The notes beneath the pieces were generated by a model. The model was not told the origin of the DNA. It was given only the letters and a program-made list of their open reading frames with translations, and ran no database searches. DNA of 64,000 nucleotides, from assembly GCF_901000735.1 (NCBI RefSeq), contig NC_081548.1, forward strand, positions 1,488,001 to 1,552,000, read 5' to 3'. Origin of the DNA: Corylus avellana (lineage: Eukaryota > Streptophyta > Magnoliopsida > Fagales > Betulaceae). The translations under genes and the position numbers were made by a program. Positions 22,701 to 36,217 of this stretch are shown here, piece by piece; position 1 is the stretch's first letter; every line of letters starts with the position of its first letter.

Positions 22701-25700
22701 TTTGCTAAACGCACCCTTAATTATCCCATTCTTTATGGTTTTTTTAAGGACCATATCGTCAAGTTGAAAATATAGTTCTGAATGTTGTTAATGACAAAAG
22801 ATTGCATCATCAGTCTCTAGCTTAGTCATAACAGCTTGTAAAGTTGTACCATCTGCTTTTCATAGAAATGTGTTGTGGATGCAGGCAGAGCCCGGTGGCA
22901 TCTTCTTACATACGAGATTATTTATTTAGGATATCAGTTCCCTTCCCTCAATGTGTGTGTGTGAGCGCGCATGCATGTGAATCAAGAGTTGTATGTGATG
23001 CTGTTGATTTGATTAAGTTCGCGCATAATTTGTTTTAAGCACAGAAATCTGATGGGTGAAACAGGTGATAATCAAAATAGCAGTCAACAAGCTACTGCTA
23101 GGAAAACTGTGAAATATAAAGAAGCAAACTGTGTTAAAGTTCCAAAAATATATTGGGACCTTACACGGACTGCTGTGCTTACCATGGAATGGGTTGATGG
23201 AATTAAGCTCACAGATGAAATTAGCCTGAAGAAGGCCTGTTTAAACAGACGGGAACTGATTGACCAGGTATTGGGCAGAAATTGCTCCTTATGTTTGTGC
23301 ATTGACAGTTCATAATAATTTATTTTTCTGTGTGTCACATACACAATCTCTAAGCAAATACATTGCATGTAATTTTGTCTCGAGTTCCAAATGTATCTTC
23401 CTCTTTCATTTGTCTTCATAGGGATTGTACTGCTCTTTGAGGCAATTGCTTGAGGTGGGATTTTTCCATGCTGATCCACATCCAGGAAACCTTGTTGCTA
23501 CTGACAATGGCTCTCTTGCATATTTTGATTTTGGAATGATGGGGGATATTCCTCGCCACTACCGAGTAGGACTTATTCAAATGGTAAGGAAATATTTACA
23601 TGGTATTTACTGAGGGCAAGGCTCAGTTTGAGTGTAGATTCATTATAGAAATTTCAAACAATCTTTTGTGATGTTTTATTATCTGTTGATGAGATAATAG
23701 AACAGGGCCAGTGTTACTTTTAGAAGATCAATGTGTGGATTATATGTGGGTTATAGATCACATGCAAATAAGTTCTATACAATCACTTGATTCATGGCTA
23801 TTATGATTTTTTTTCTTGCTTTTGGAATGACACATTTATCACAAGAAAATACAAATATTGTAAGTTGGCATGGTTGTATGCTGGTAGTTGAAGTGAAGCT
23901 CTATCATGTTTATACCGTTTGCAGTGCTTCCAGAGAAGAATGTATTACATGGTGATTGTTACTTGAGCTTGTAAATATCATTGATTCAACCAGATTTTTT
24001 TTAAAATTTTTAATGTTTAATTTTAAGATTGTGATATTTTATAAACTAGGATGTATTTAGTGGAATAGTATGTACTGGTGAAAAAAAAAAGTTGGATATA
24101 CTTATACATCAAGAGTGACAAATATGCACTGATTTGGCCGTTTATCTGGTTGAGAGTTTCAATACATGAATTTTTGAGAAGGCTTCTCATCATCTTCTCA
24201 TCAACAAACTCATCTTGTTGGAATTCTTCATCAACAAATTCATCTTCCTCCTCCACATGAGATGGATTCGGTAGATGAATTTGAGGCTCAAGAACAATGG
24301 TCATGGCAGCGCGCTGCGGACTCCGCATGTCAAACCGTTCCTTTGTTGAGACCGCACCTCACTAAAGGTAACCTCGTTATCCTCATCCGCGAAATGTAGA
24401 TTTGGTTGACGGCAATGATTGTTAGCAACACCCATGGCAGCAAACTGCTTGTTTAAGGCTCCTATTCGAGCGTTAATTCAGGTGTCCAGTCGCTCTTCGA
24501 CTCGATCAAATTGAACAGCAAATTGCTCTTCCATGTGTTGCGCCCATGCCGACAATTGCTCATCATGTGTTGTTTCTTCGCACTCATGCATGACACCAAG
24601 GGTTGCATATTTGTTTCCCCCGTTGTGTCTTCTTCCCGCCATGGTAGGAAAGTTGCTGGGCTCTAATATCTACTGATGTAGTGTGACATAGTGGGTTCGC
24701 AAAGACAAACAATAAATAATTCACAACTCTTCTCAAAACCAAGAGTCTATCATGGATTCAAGGTATGATAGAAGTAAAACCACTCCCAAAGGGTTTCCCA
24801 TTGATAATCAATCAAAATAACATCAGAGCTGCGTTTTTAGGTCACCTATAACATGTATTTATAGGAAACAAAACCCTAAACCTAGTAGAACCTCGAAATA
24901 AGTTGGTTACAGACATTTGTTGCAACAAGTTCGAACTAAGCCACTTACCAGTTTAAACTAGAACAAAAATCGAACTCACTTGAAGCCTTTGTCCAGGCCC
25001 ATCCCAAGTTAGTTCGAATTGACATGGAACACCAACTTCTGTCTACCTTTTTTTGTCTCCTCATCGCAGCTCATTTTGACCCTGCAAACGTTGGAATCAA
25101 CAAAACTTCATGAAACATAACTTTGACCTTTGAATCAACTTTCTAACGCCACCAAGCTTGCCTCTATCTGATGTCAAAAACTTGAGATATGGCCTTTTCA
25201 TTAAAGCAGGTCTGATTGGAAACCACTTTGCATTAGGAATGAAGGTGGCATTCAGACTTTTTCAAACATACCTCTAGCATGAAAATCATTGAAGACATTC
25301 ATGACATACCTCTTGCATGAAATCATAGAAGACATTCATGGTGCCTACGTGTAGCACCTCCCAACAAGCTTGGAAGAAACCCAAAGTAAAACCATCAGGA
25401 TCCGGAGCCTTGTTGCTATTATGATGTTTACCAAACAATTTCCTTTTGTGGACTCCACAAACAACACGTTTATGATGTGAACCCCACCAAAAACACTTTT
25501 TAACTTTCTGTCACATAAAGAACTATTTTTAAATTAAAACATAAAAAACCGTTTTCAAAACATTTACCAAACTTGCATCAAACGCTAGAGGTTTTGATTT
25601 GCATGGGAAGGGGTAACCACAATCAAAGTGCTACTTTTGCTCTCTTTGTAACACTTCGGTCCTATATTGGGAAGATGAGTAGCCCACATAGTGTGGTTTA

Positions 25701-28700
25701 TAAGAGATGCTCATGGGTGCTGAGTCCCACATTGCTTATTTACTAGGTGAAATTGGGCTTTATAAGTGATTCTAGGGAAACTCTAAATTGACTAGTCCTT
25801 TTGGGGTGATAGCGCATATGTGATTAGCGTTTTTCCCTAGGTCGTTACACTCTTACTTGAGTGATCGGCAGTCTAGATTGAGAGTTTCATCTACTACTTT
25901 TTGTATGTTTTATTTTGGAGAAAATTTGAGAAATAATGAATCGGAATGTAGGGTTGTGGTTCAAAACTGCCAAAAGATCACAACAAACACATTTCTCTGG
26001 TAGCTTATGCATTTATGCATTTTGAAGATAGCATTCAATGTATCATTTTCCAGTTGAATGCAGCAACAAATTCTCTTTTTCCAGCATGAAAAAGTACCTC
26101 ATCACACTCTTAACTTCTAATGAAGCAAATTTTACAAGTTAACCCCCACAAAACCCTCATCTCTGGCTCTTGTTACATGTACCAAACAAATGTGTTTCAG
26201 GTTAAATTTTAAACCAGATAGCATTTGAGTGCCTACACACTATTCCTGTCTTTTATTTTTTAATAACATTCTTTTGGTTTTGGGCCCATCGTTCTCCTTT
26301 TAACCCTTGTTATTGTTTCTTTTTAACTTATATTTGAGTTTTGCTTCGTATATGAAAAAGTGCCTTAGGTGCCCAGTCGTGGTAAGTGCTCCATAGTTGG
26401 TGTGCTGGACATATTTGATGTTGTAAGAAGTTCATCGGTTCAGGTTACGTTTATTTCATTATCCCATCAGTAATTGAAGATGGGTTTTCTTCTTCTTCTA
26501 TGCTTTAGGGTTCTCTTGTATACTTTATGTGTATTAGGGTTGCGTCTCTTTGCACTTTTAATGAATTGAATGACTTATGAAGAAAAATGTATTTGATGAT
26601 GGGTCCTTAATATATCTTTGCATGTTTGTTTATTGTTCCAATTTATATTTGAAATCCTTTAGTGATGTCAACCTGTCTATCATGCAATTCTACTTTTTCT
26701 TCTTCTTTTTTCCCCTCAAAGTTAGGTCATTTGAAAGTGTTTCATCTTGATGCATCTTGTGCGTTTTTTAATTATTCTCTGTTGTCTCGTGGTTTCTCTT
26801 CCTCAGCTTTCATCTATTCGAAAGTTGCTGGAATTCACCCTAGATTGTGTATCTGTTGATAAATTTTTGTTTCTTTCAGCTTGTGCACTTTGTTAATCGT
26901 GACTCTCTGGGTTTGGCAAATGACTTTCGTTCTTTGGGATTTATTCCTGAAGGGGTTGATAGACAGTTAGTTTCAGATGCACTGCGAGCATCCTTTGGTG
27001 ATGGAACCGGACAATCTCAAGATTTCCAGGTTTGTGCTTTTCATCCATATACCTTTCCATCTAAACCTTGTTGCAGCTGTATAATCTTGATAATTTTTTT
27101 TAGAGTATGGGATGAACATAGGCATTATTAGCACAACATATTTATTAGTCTATGCATGTTTAGATATAATTAGGCGTATCACATATTTGATTGTAGAATC
27201 TTTTGTTTTGGTTATGATTTATGCAATGAAAAGTTGGAGCACCTATGTCATGATTTGAGAAGCTTTAACTATGTCCTACCTGCATCCTTATTGCCTATTT
27301 GATTTTATATACTGAATTTATATTGTTGGTTAGTTTTCATTTTGCAATAATTATTTTGGGGATCGTCACTTTTCAGTTATACTTTAAATGTTCTAAATAG
27401 GATAAATGCTTCAAAATAGTAGTAGTATAGTTTCTGTTGAGTGTGGGCATTGGAAGACAAAGCTTTGTCTGGTTTGTGAGAGATTACCTTTGGGTGTACT
27501 GGGCTTTTGGGTTTGTGCGAGTTTGTGAGAGTGCAATCCAAATCATTGATGATGGATTTCTTGTGGACATATGCAATTGACAGAATCATATTGAACAAAT
27601 TTTGTTATTTTGTGTTAATTTTTTTTTTTTTTTTTCACAACACACTTCATATCTACTACCACCTTGTTTCATTTTGGGAACGGAAATTTTGCAATCAGAT
27701 TCTTGAAAGTAAAAATCAATAGAAATTTGGGAAAATTATGTTGTCTTTCTCTATACCTTGGTCTATGTTCTTAATTGTACCATCTAAATATTGGTTTCAA
27801 TGTGATAGAAAGATATAGTGAGCTGGAGTACTCCAAAAAAATAAGATGCGAATGATGTTGCACTACCAGCTTCTTTAAATGATCTATATTTCTTTTCTGA
27901 TAGATATGCTACAGGATCATCTTCCATTTTTCTTCACTGTATTCCCATGGGTTTCCCTCTTACGGAATTTTTTTTTTTTTTGGTTGGGTTTTTTTTAGTA
28001 GCAACCTCGTAGATTGGATTTTTTCTTTTTGAAGCCATTGTCAAATATCTCGTATTTTATTTTTTTCATTTATCTGGAGAGACTGTTTAACCTCGGGTGC
28101 TTTTCCTAAAACATGGTTACCATATTATTTTTTAGAAACTCCAGTTCTAGATATGGTTGGCATTTTCATTTGAATATCCACTTGTGTTATAATTCTATGG
28201 TGTACCCTGCATTATGTTTCTTATTTTCAACTACTAGGGCAGCAGCAGACATGTTCTAAACATCAATCTGTTTAGATTAGATGTCTAATGATGTTCTAGA
28301 AGCTGTAACATCCATGTGGTGATGTCTCTACAACCGAAATATGGGCACGATGGCTCACTGGATATATGATGGTCGCATTTTCTTAATTTGTTCTTCTATT
28401 CTTATCAGAAACTCCTCGAGTGTGATTGTGGTAATAAAAGCACAAAAATTTACTAATTTATCTTTGCATTGAATTTCAGGGAGTAATGAACCAGCTATAT
28501 GATGTTATGTATGAATTTAATTTCTCTCTACCCCCAGACTATGCCCTGGTGATAAGAGCTCTAGGATCACTAGAAGGCACAGCAAAGGTTCTGGATCCTG
28601 ATTTCAAAGTCATAGAGAGTGCATATCCTTTTGTTATTGGGAGACTTCTGGAAGACCCAAATCCTGATATGAGAAAAATTTTGAGGGAATTACTCATCCG

Positions 28701-31032
28701 TAATAATGGATCCATTAGATGGAATCGGCTAGAGCGGCTGGTAGGCTGTCTCTTCTCTTTTTATCTAATGTAAAATGTAGTTTATATTGCTTAATATATA
28801 ACTTGATTGAAACAGTGCATGCCATTTTAAACGAGAAGATTCTTTGTTAATGTTAAAATTGTCATAATTGATTCATATGGCTCATCCAATTTAAATGAAT
28901 GTGCTCACTGTTCATCCAACACCTCTGTTACCTGTCATTTATCTTTAGTACTGATATCTTTTTTTTTTTGATAGGTAACAAATGGCTGGACGCATTATTT
29001 ATTAGTTGGTTTTTACATTGTTTCTTGACTTGAAGTCTTCTGTATGCATGTGCATCATATCGAATCTGTGTCCAAGCTATTGGTAGACTAAACTTCGATT
29101 GCAAATTTCTATAAACCTCAGACATCACTGGAGATACAGAATTTATATGACCCATGCAATCAATAGATGATCCGAAATTGTGAAGAAATATTCCAGCATA
29201 AGCTAGTAGGAAAATTATTCATTCTTGCTTGCTTTTTTTTGTTCCAGTGGAACTCATGATAAATTGGGCCTTCGTCATTTGTTTATGACTACAACCATTA
29301 TCTGTAGTACATGTGCTGCTTATTATGGTCTAGGTGTCAAATTTCATTGTTGATAAGCATAATGGCGACTCATGATATGGTGTCAACATTATGAATATGA
29401 AATGCAATTTGAAGATTGACAAGAAGATTTTATGTAACTTAACCTTTTGTTATCTCTTTGAATATTTTGTTTGTGCTATGATTTTTCATTAATTTGGTGT
29501 TGCTACTTTGAATTATTTTAAAAAGGGGTGTATTTTTTTTCAGATTGCAGCAATATCTAAACAGTCTTCCAAGTCGAGTGGAGAACCCCCTAATTCTGAG
29601 CAAAATTCTTCAAATCCTCTGGGATGGAAATCATTTGACATGCGTGCTGTCGTTAATGCCACTGAAGACCTTCTGCAATTCATTTTATCTGAAAAGGGTG
29701 TGAGGGTGCGTGTTTTCCTTCTTCGGGATATAATTCGAGCAGCTGATGTTTTTATGCGGGACAATGTTGTCGGTTGCAGTCCTAGTGAGAAGCTTGAAGC
29801 AAGAAAGACATCAGAATCCGAGGTTTGTCGAAATTCATGTTGTTAGTTTATCTCACAGTTGAGTCATGAAGGCTTGAACAATTTTTCTTGAAGTAGCTTC
29901 CTTAACTTGAATGTAGTCAGGTAAATTCTAAAGAGCACATGATTCACAAGCTTTATGTGATTCTTCTAATTTATAACTGGCTTTTGATGGAGAGTATATT
30001 GATGTAAATCTTGAATTACTTCAAATACTTTCTCAGTGCCATGATTTTTTGTTTGCCCTTAAAACTTTAAGAGGGATTGCAGAATAAACTAGTTATATTT
30101 TGTTCGCCATTGCATCCTAGTTTCCTCCGTAAGCCATTGCCATGTGCATCTTACTTGTGATGCTTATTGAATAGTCGTTTGTGTCATGAGACTTCGCGGT
30201 CTTCCTACTCAGTTTGATCATATGGGGATATAACAGCTCAAGTGATACTTTTGACAATCATTTTCATTCATTGAAAACCCATCATGGATATGATATGTAA
30301 CTTTTATGATGTTTTGAAAAATTAGGAAGTAATAGATTTGTTTCTGTTTCCCATGGTAATTATTAGGAAGGAAATCCACTTTTTTATTCTAATATGGTAA
30401 TGCCCTTCACACCCATTTATCAAACAACTTTCATACCGGTTGATGCAGCGTGTTTTAAGTGGTTTTTCATGTCAGCTACTTAAATAAACAGAAGTGTTAG
30501 TCACTTAAAACTCACTACATCAGCCGGTATAAAATGAGTGTAATAAATTGGTATGAAAGTAGCATTACTCTTATGATATTTGTATCTAATACAACCATTG
30601 GAAAATCAGAAAAGGCAATATATCATATTTCGTTTGACTTGTTTCAAAGAAAGGTATTTAGTTCCGATGTTAAATTGTTAAATTATTTAGTTTCGATGTT
30701 AAATTGTTCTCGTGTTTCTCGTTTGTAAGTGTAAAAGTAATGGGACATTGATACTTTATTTCTGTATTCTGCAGGAAAATTCTATGCTCACAAGGATTTT
30801 TAATGGTTTTCGATATTTCCGTGAAGCAGTAAAGTTAGCCCCAGAGGTGTGGACAGCAATGCTTATACGCATGGCGGCGAAGCCAGAGGTCCATAAATTT
30901 ACTTTTGATAGCATTTCAGCCTTGGTCATGCATTTTAGCCACAAACTTCCAGAAACTTCATGGGTTTGTATTTCTAGATTTCTGCACAAGTTGGTGAAAA
31001 ACTGGAGCCCTGATGATCTAAGAAATCAGTAA
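16725..31032 (+). CDS. ABC1-type atypical protein kinase (ABC1K/ADCK family), 14 exons, 744 aa
   Basis: Exons: 16725-16782, 17600-17726, 17878-18121, 19953-19994, 20750-20821, 20953-21088, 21244-21401, 22381-22465, 23065-23267, 23422-23583, 26880-27029, 28480-28740, 29544-29822, 30775-31032; all phases agree. Intron 4 is GC-AG (atcaag/gcaagt); the others are GT-AG. The product has the ABC1 kinase signatures: KLGQ near residues 157-160, the Ala-rich loop AAAS at about 217-220, VAVK with Lys 238, catalytic HADPHPGN at about 391-398, and metal-binding DFG at about 411-413. Residues about 430-744 form a long C-terminal region of the kind found in plastid ABC1Ks. The N-terminus ([19 protein letters not shown]) is basic and Ser-rich without acidic residues, as in an organelle presequence; plastid versus mitochondrion is unresolved. 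ABC1 proteins act in quinone and prenyl-lipid metabolism in organelles; the exact member is not assigned. Introns 7 and 10 carry repeats. Exon 9 uses acag/gtgata, because the nearby acag/aaatct would create a stop. Confidence 0.9.
21509..22079. repeat. tandem duplication of ~285 bp in ABC1K intron 7
   Basis: Unit 1 spans 21509-21793 and unit 2 spans 21794-22079. They differ at only a few positions (for example ccactactgg against ccacaactgg, and atcgtcgctg against atcatcactg). Near identity indicates a recent duplication. Confidence 0.92.
24160..25200 (-). mobile_element. LTR retrotransposon fragment in ABC1K intron 10
   Basis: On the minus strand, an LTR-like segment (about 25200-24675, with tataaataca near plus-strand 24867-24876 as TATA box) is followed by a PBS-like tagatattagagcccagcaa. 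A Gag-like leader then starts with [18 protein letters not shown] at about 24641 and continues with an acidic stretch ([20 protein letters not shown]) after an in-frame stop and a frameshift. The pattern suits the 5' end of a Ty3-type element. Pol is absent. The insertion lengthens the intron to 3.3 kb without affecting splice sites. Confidence 0.55.
25640..25860. repeat. LTR- or TRIM-like dispersed repeat in ABC1K intron 10
   Basis: Begins gtaacacttcggtcctatat and ends gtcgttaca. It contains a common plant repeat signature in which tcctatattgggaagatgag and gtcccacattgctta recur with ggtttataaga and gctttataagtg. It may be a solo LTR. The family is not identified. Confidence 0.35.
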
Positions 31033-32519
31033 TCCCTTTTTATCAAATTTCATTGTGAGCCATTTTTATTTGTTTCCTTACAATTTTAATATCCTTGGTA
31101 CTCTTGGAGGTGTATATATTCAAATGAGTGCCTCGTTTGTCGATGCTTTTTGGAGAGTTTTTGCTTGAAAAAGTGTTTTAATATGACATAAATATAAAAG
31201 TAATTTCGAGTGTTTTGTAAATATTTTGTGGTTGAAGTTGTTTAGCAATCTTGTTTTTTTGCTAAAAAGCAAAAAGCTCCCAAAAAGCATTTCCAAACGA
31301 GGCATCAAATTTAGATTGATATGAATAAATTTAGGATATTTTTATTTCAGCATCTTACGCAAATGATATTGCGGTAAACTTGAATAAAAAGAGATCTAAG
31401 CCAAGCCATTGATATTATTATGGTTGCTAGTTGTTATTTGCTTGTGGGTTTGTTTGGTTTAAGAAAGGCGATTCTTTGGATGAGTTTGGCGACGAGAATA
31501 AATGATTTGAGTGAAGAAAGCTTCTTAGATGGTATATGATCATTTTATAGTCTATATTAGATTTCGTAGCATTTAATCGTGTATATATTGTCTAAGTTGC
31601 CACTAGAGAGGGGAGGGTATATTTGACATCAATGTTATTGTGTGTGCTCCTTAAAGTATTTGCAATGGATTCTCTAAATTTCTGGGTATATTTGACATCA
31701 ATGTTATTATTGTGTGTGCTCCTTAAAGTATTTGCAATGGATTCTCTAAATTTCTATCTAAAATAACTATTGAAAGCTATCCTTTTTTATTTTAGCTAAG
31801 GGCTTTTCAAGTATATTTACCATCTGATTATTTATTCTTTTTTTTTATATATATCATTTAAATACTCTTATTTTTATTTTTTTTTAACTCAAACCACGAA
31901 GAGAGAGGGAGATATAAATAATAAAGAAAGAAAGAGTAGAAGAGAGAAACGCATAAAATACTTATGCATTGGTTTAAAGAATCGGATGTAAATGGTTTTT
32001 AGGCTTTTGAGCTAGCCGTTCTACATAAAACTCTAAAATCCAAGAATGGAAAAGTTCTTCCTTTGTTGCCTTTTCCCTATTCTATAATACATAAGATATT
32101 GCTCTTCATATTTATTTTCGTAGAAGCAGCTTCCATCCTTTTCAAAAGGGGAACAAAGTGGTAACAACTAACAATATTGCACCCGACTCAATAAATTCTC
32201 AAAAATAGAAAAAGAAACTAGAATGTATGATTTTGAGCATAACTGGGAAATATATTACTTTAGCTATGCAACAAGGAAAATGGTAGGTATTCTTTTAATA
32301 TTCTCTTGGTGTCTTTCAAATTGTGATGTAATTTTTAAAATTATCGTTGAATACATTATAATTGGGAGGACACCAAATGAACACGTAGCATTTTCCTACT
32401 AATAATAACACTTTTTCTAATGCTTGAAAACTCTTAAATGAGTCGAGACGTGTATGGTTAGCAAGATCATCCAAAGAGACTCCGAGGTTACTGTATATCG
32501 TCACACAAACGGCGTCGTA
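31033..32519. other. gene-free stretch between ABC1K and PPR genes
   Basis: Holds the ABC1K 3' UTR and AT-rich spacer. A 69-bp tandem duplication lies at 31615-31755. No coding frame or RNA gene recognised. Confidence 0.65.
31615..31755. repeat. tandem duplication, 69-72 bp unit, 2 copies
   Basis: gggtatatttgacatcaatg begins at 31615 and again at 31684. The second unit has an extra att trinucleotide. Confidence 0.93.
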
Positions 32520-32921
32520 TAATCACAGAACTCCCATATTCAAAACGTTTAGGCAGATTGCAAGAGTTTCTGCAGCATCTTTGCGCATGCCCAAAAACAA
32601 ACTTTGCCTTCTCGGGTTGGTTCGCAAGATCTCCCTCTTTGCGAAACCCAGATCTCTCGCGGTCGAAGAGACCTCGAGCTCGGGGCTCCGAGTTTCCCGT
32701 TCGCGCCTCTGGTCCTGTTTTGTTCGGCTCTCTTTCGGTAAACAGCTTGACCCCGACCCGATTTTCTCTGCGTTTTGTGGTTTTTTCAGCTCTCTCTGTT
32801 CTTTCTTCTTCTTCGAGTGTTTTTGGTCCACTCCGTGTTTGTTTGGTTTTTCCTTTTCTGCTTCTTTCTCTGGAGATACTGCATCAGATAAGCTTATGCT
32901 TTTCTTCGACTACATCAGGAA
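32520..32921 (+). promoter_or_regulatory. GC-richer leader of the PPR gene
   Basis: About 400 bases upstream of the PPR start are noticeably richer in C and G than the surroundings (ctcgcggtcgaagagacctc), with overlapping frames of 126 and 140 codons on the plus strand that show no domain. Best read as promoter and 5' UTR. A separately encoded leader peptide cannot be excluded. Confidence 0.4.
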
Positions 32922-34979
32922 ATGGGTACGACTGCTAAGTCTACAAACTCTCTTGCTTTCTTGTGGAATCATTGGGTTAACGATCCTCATTATTCTCATG
33001 TAAGGGTTTCGTTCCATGCTCAAAATTTTTATTATTATCGTAGTTTTAGTGCTACTTCTCCTAACACTACCGATAGTGGTAGAGATAATGTGGAAAGTCC
33101 CAATCAGTTCTTGAAATCTGTGAGAAATCAATGCACATCTGGAAGCTTAAGGAATCTTGGTGATGCTTTATGCCTGTTTGATAGAGTGCTTCATATGCAC
33201 CCTTTGCCTTCCATCGTGGTTTTCAATCAATTGCTGAGTGTAATTGCAAGAATGAAGCATCACTCAACTTTGATTTCTCTGACTAAAGAAATGGAACTAT
33301 TAGGAATTGCTTCTGATGCTTGTACTCTAGGCGTTCTAATTAATTGCTTCTGCCATTTGAACTGGGTGGATGTCGGCTTCTCCATCTTAGCAAGAATTTT
33401 GAAACTTGGTTTTCAACCCCACTATATAATTCTAAACACTCTTGTTGGGGGGCACAGTCTTCAGGGTCAAATTGCTGAAGCTTTAAGGTTCGTTAACAAA
33501 ATGGAGAAGAATGGCTATAAACCTGATACAATTACCTATGGCATTCTAATAATTGCTTCTGCCATTTAAACCGAGTGGATGTCGGCTTTTCTATCTTAGC
33601 AAGAATTTTTAAACTTGGTTTTCAACCACACTATATAATTCTAAACACTCTTGTTGGGGGACTCTGTGTTCGGGGTAAAATTGCTGAAGCTTCAAGGTTC
33701 GTTAACGAAATGGAGAAGAATGGCTACAAACCTAATACAATTACTTATGGAACGATAATAAACGGTTTATGTAAAATAGGTGAGACCAATGTGGCTATTG
33801 GGTTGCTTAGAAAGATGGAAGAAGGAAATCTTGAGCTTAATGTTGTAATATATCACACAATTTATATATAGTTTATGTAAGGACAAATTGGTAATTGAAG
33901 CTTTAAACTTTTTCTCGGAAATGACAATTAAAGGAATTCAGGCAAACCTTTTTACTTACAAACCTCTAATTCAAGGCCTATGCAATTTTAGCCGGTGGAA
34001 GGAGGCAATTGAACTATTGAATGAGATGGTGCAAAGGAAAGTCATGCCTGATGTGTGTACATTCAACATATTGGTGAGCACACTCGGTAAAGAGGGAATG
34101 TTGACAAAAGCAAAAGAAGTTTTGGACGTGATGATTCGGAGAGGCTTAGAGCCTGATATAGTCACTTATAATTCTTTGATTGGTGGTTACTGTTTGCAAA
34201 ATAGAATGGATGAGGCTGTCAAAACATTTAATACAATGGTTGAGAAGGGCTGTTCACCTTCTATTGTTAGTTTTAACATATTGATCAATGGATATTGTAA
34301 AAATAGAAGAATTGACAAAGCAATGAGTCTCTTCCGTGAAATGCCTAACAACGGAATAATTCCCGTTGTTTTCACTTACAACACCCTTATACTTGGTTTT
34401 TGCCGAGTTGGAAGACATAAGACTGCATTAGGGCTACTCCATGAGATGCAAGTTTGCGGCCAACATCCTGTTCTCAAAACTTATGTTGTTTTGTTAGATG
34501 GCTTGTGTAAGAATCGACACTTTCCAGAGGCAATAACATTGTTTCAAGAGATGGAAGACAAAAAGTTAGACCTTAATATTGTGATTTACAGCATTTTGAT
34601 TGATGGTATGTCTAATGCTAGGAAACTAACGGCTACAAAAGAACTCTTTAATACTCTTCCTTCCAAAGGTTTGCAACCTAATGTTCAAACTTATACTATA
34701 ATGATCAAAGGGCTTTGCGAAGAGGGACTACTAAATGAAGTAAGGGAATTATTTGAGAAAATGGATGAGGACAATTGTTCACCTGACCATTTCATATATA
34801 ACACAATGATCCAAGGCTTCTTGAAACATAATGAGACGTCATTGGCAGTGAAATATCTCCAGATGATGGTTGACAAGGGTTTCTCAGCCGATGCGATCAC
34901 TACAATCATTTTGATGGACTTCTTGTCTTCTAATCAGGCAGATAAAACATTACAAGAATTCTTTCAAAAGTTTGTGTGA
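32922..34979 (+). pseudogene. P-type PPR gene (RFL-like), broken by two frameshifts
   Basis: Intronless. The ATG at 32922 opens an N-terminus rich in Ser, Tyr and Arg (YYYRSFSATSPNTTDSGR) that fits a mitochondrial presequence. P-class pentatricopeptide repeats of about 35 residues follow to 34979, with the helix pairs typical of restorer-of-fertility-like PPRs (for example GLEPDIVTYNSLIGGYCLQN, GIIPVVFTYNTLILGFCR). Such proteins bind organelle RNA. The frame is lost near 33545, where a duplicated repeat unit lacks one base and runs into TAA, and is regained near 33862, where one extra base restores the first frame; 33546-33862 therefore reads in another frame. Two compensating single-base changes could be real decay or sequence errors. 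No E or DYW domain. As read, the longest intact part is 363 codons (33888-34979). Confidence 0.85.
33331..33750 (+). repeat. internal duplication of about two PPR units (~210 bp)
   Basis: 33331-33540 and 33541-33750 align closely: gcgttctaattaattgcttc against gcattctaataattgcttc (one base lost), then gtggatgtcggcttctccat against gtggatgtcggcttttctat, through ggagaagaatggctataaac against ggagaagaatggctacaaac. The lost base is the frameshift. Unit gain and loss of this sort is known in RFL-type PPR genes. Confidence 0.88.
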
Positions 34980-36217
34980 AAGCTTTCTAATTCTTCAACG
35001 TGCAGGACAAATTTCATATTTTATCTCTTACTGTGTCGATCTGTAAGGAATAAAAGCATATTTGCTGCAAGTCATTAGGGTGATATTTCTTTCCGTGTCT
35101 TTTAAACTATTGTTGTGTATTGCTATTCCTATTTTGTTGCCTTTTCTTACAATTGTCTGTAGAGTTGTGTTGTAATTATACTTGTTTTCTTGAAGATTTA
35201 TTCAAACGTTTTAGTGATGCAGAGTTATTGCAGAATATTGTTCATTTGAAGTTTGGGGTTCTTGATGGTTGCATGCTTATTTGCCCCCAAAGTTATACTT
35301 TTAAGTTTTTCATCAGTTAAATTAATTTTTCATTTATGTGATAAATATTGTGGAATAATGATATGAATATTATGATCAAACAAGTGTATCACTGTTATGA
35401 TATAGTTCAATGAATACCTTACGCATATTTATAGCCTGAGCGTTTCTTTGTTCCATATGCCTTGTGAAATCATAATGGACATGGACTGCGAAACCAATTT
35501 GCATAATGTCATTTGGTTAGCTTTTCAACATAAGACGTTGCCAATAATTATCTACATGGTTCTTCGTCCATTTAACTCCATTACTAGGGGACCATGACTC
35601 ATGAAACAGAAGTCATTAGTTTGAATATCTCATTCCCCTGTTCCTTGTGGTCAAAGAACTTATAAAAAAAAAAAGGACTAAGAGATAGGCAACTTAGATT
35701 GCAATTCTCAACTTAATAATCAAGAAATCTACTTTTTAAATGAATTAATTGGATGCTTATTGACCTAATTTGTTTTACGAGTGGTTGCATATTTATTTTA
35801 AACTTATAAATTAACTGTTTCAAATCAAATCCTATTTTTATTAAGAGATAAGTATTTCAATTCCATCTCTTTAAAATATCGGTTGGCTTTGTTGATTACT
35901 TATTATCATTCTCTTTTTTTGTTTTTTGTTTTTTTGTTTTTATTAATAGTTGAGTCCTATCGTGTTGAACATGGCTATAGTTGTCCTATCATGGTGAACA
36001 CGGTTATAATTTTTCTATCAAGGTGAACTTGATTGTAATGGTCCTATCATGATGAATATGATTATGATAAGTTGCACATCTTTTATCTTTGTTTATTACT
36101 TAATATTATAAAATTCAATAGAAACACAGTTAGTTTTAATCATATGATGCAAGTATGCAAGTGTTGAAATGAATTGGAGTTTAGCCACATCAACGTTAAT
36201 CATGCTCCATAGACAAA
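34980..36217. other. gene-free stretch after the PPR gene
   Basis: PPR 3' flank and AT-rich spacer. Contains a short imperfect tandem repeat at 35953-36075. No coding frame supported. Confidence 0.6.
35953..36075. repeat. imperfect ~30-bp tandem repeat, 4 units
   Basis: Units begin with variants of gtcctatcatggtgaacacg: tcctatcgtgttgaacatgg, tcctatcatggtgaacacgg, tctatcaaggtgaacttgat and tcctatcatgatgaatatga. Confidence 0.7.

Noticed and set aside
23050..23064. Alternative acceptor for ABC1K exon 9 (acag/aaatct)
   Set aside because: Joining to the exon 8 end gives an immediate TAA; the acag/gtgata acceptor keeps the frame.
32558..33003. Overlapping 126- and 140-codon frames before the PPR gene
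   Set aside because: Low-complexity Ser/Leu/Phe content, no domain; better explained as a GC-richer leader.
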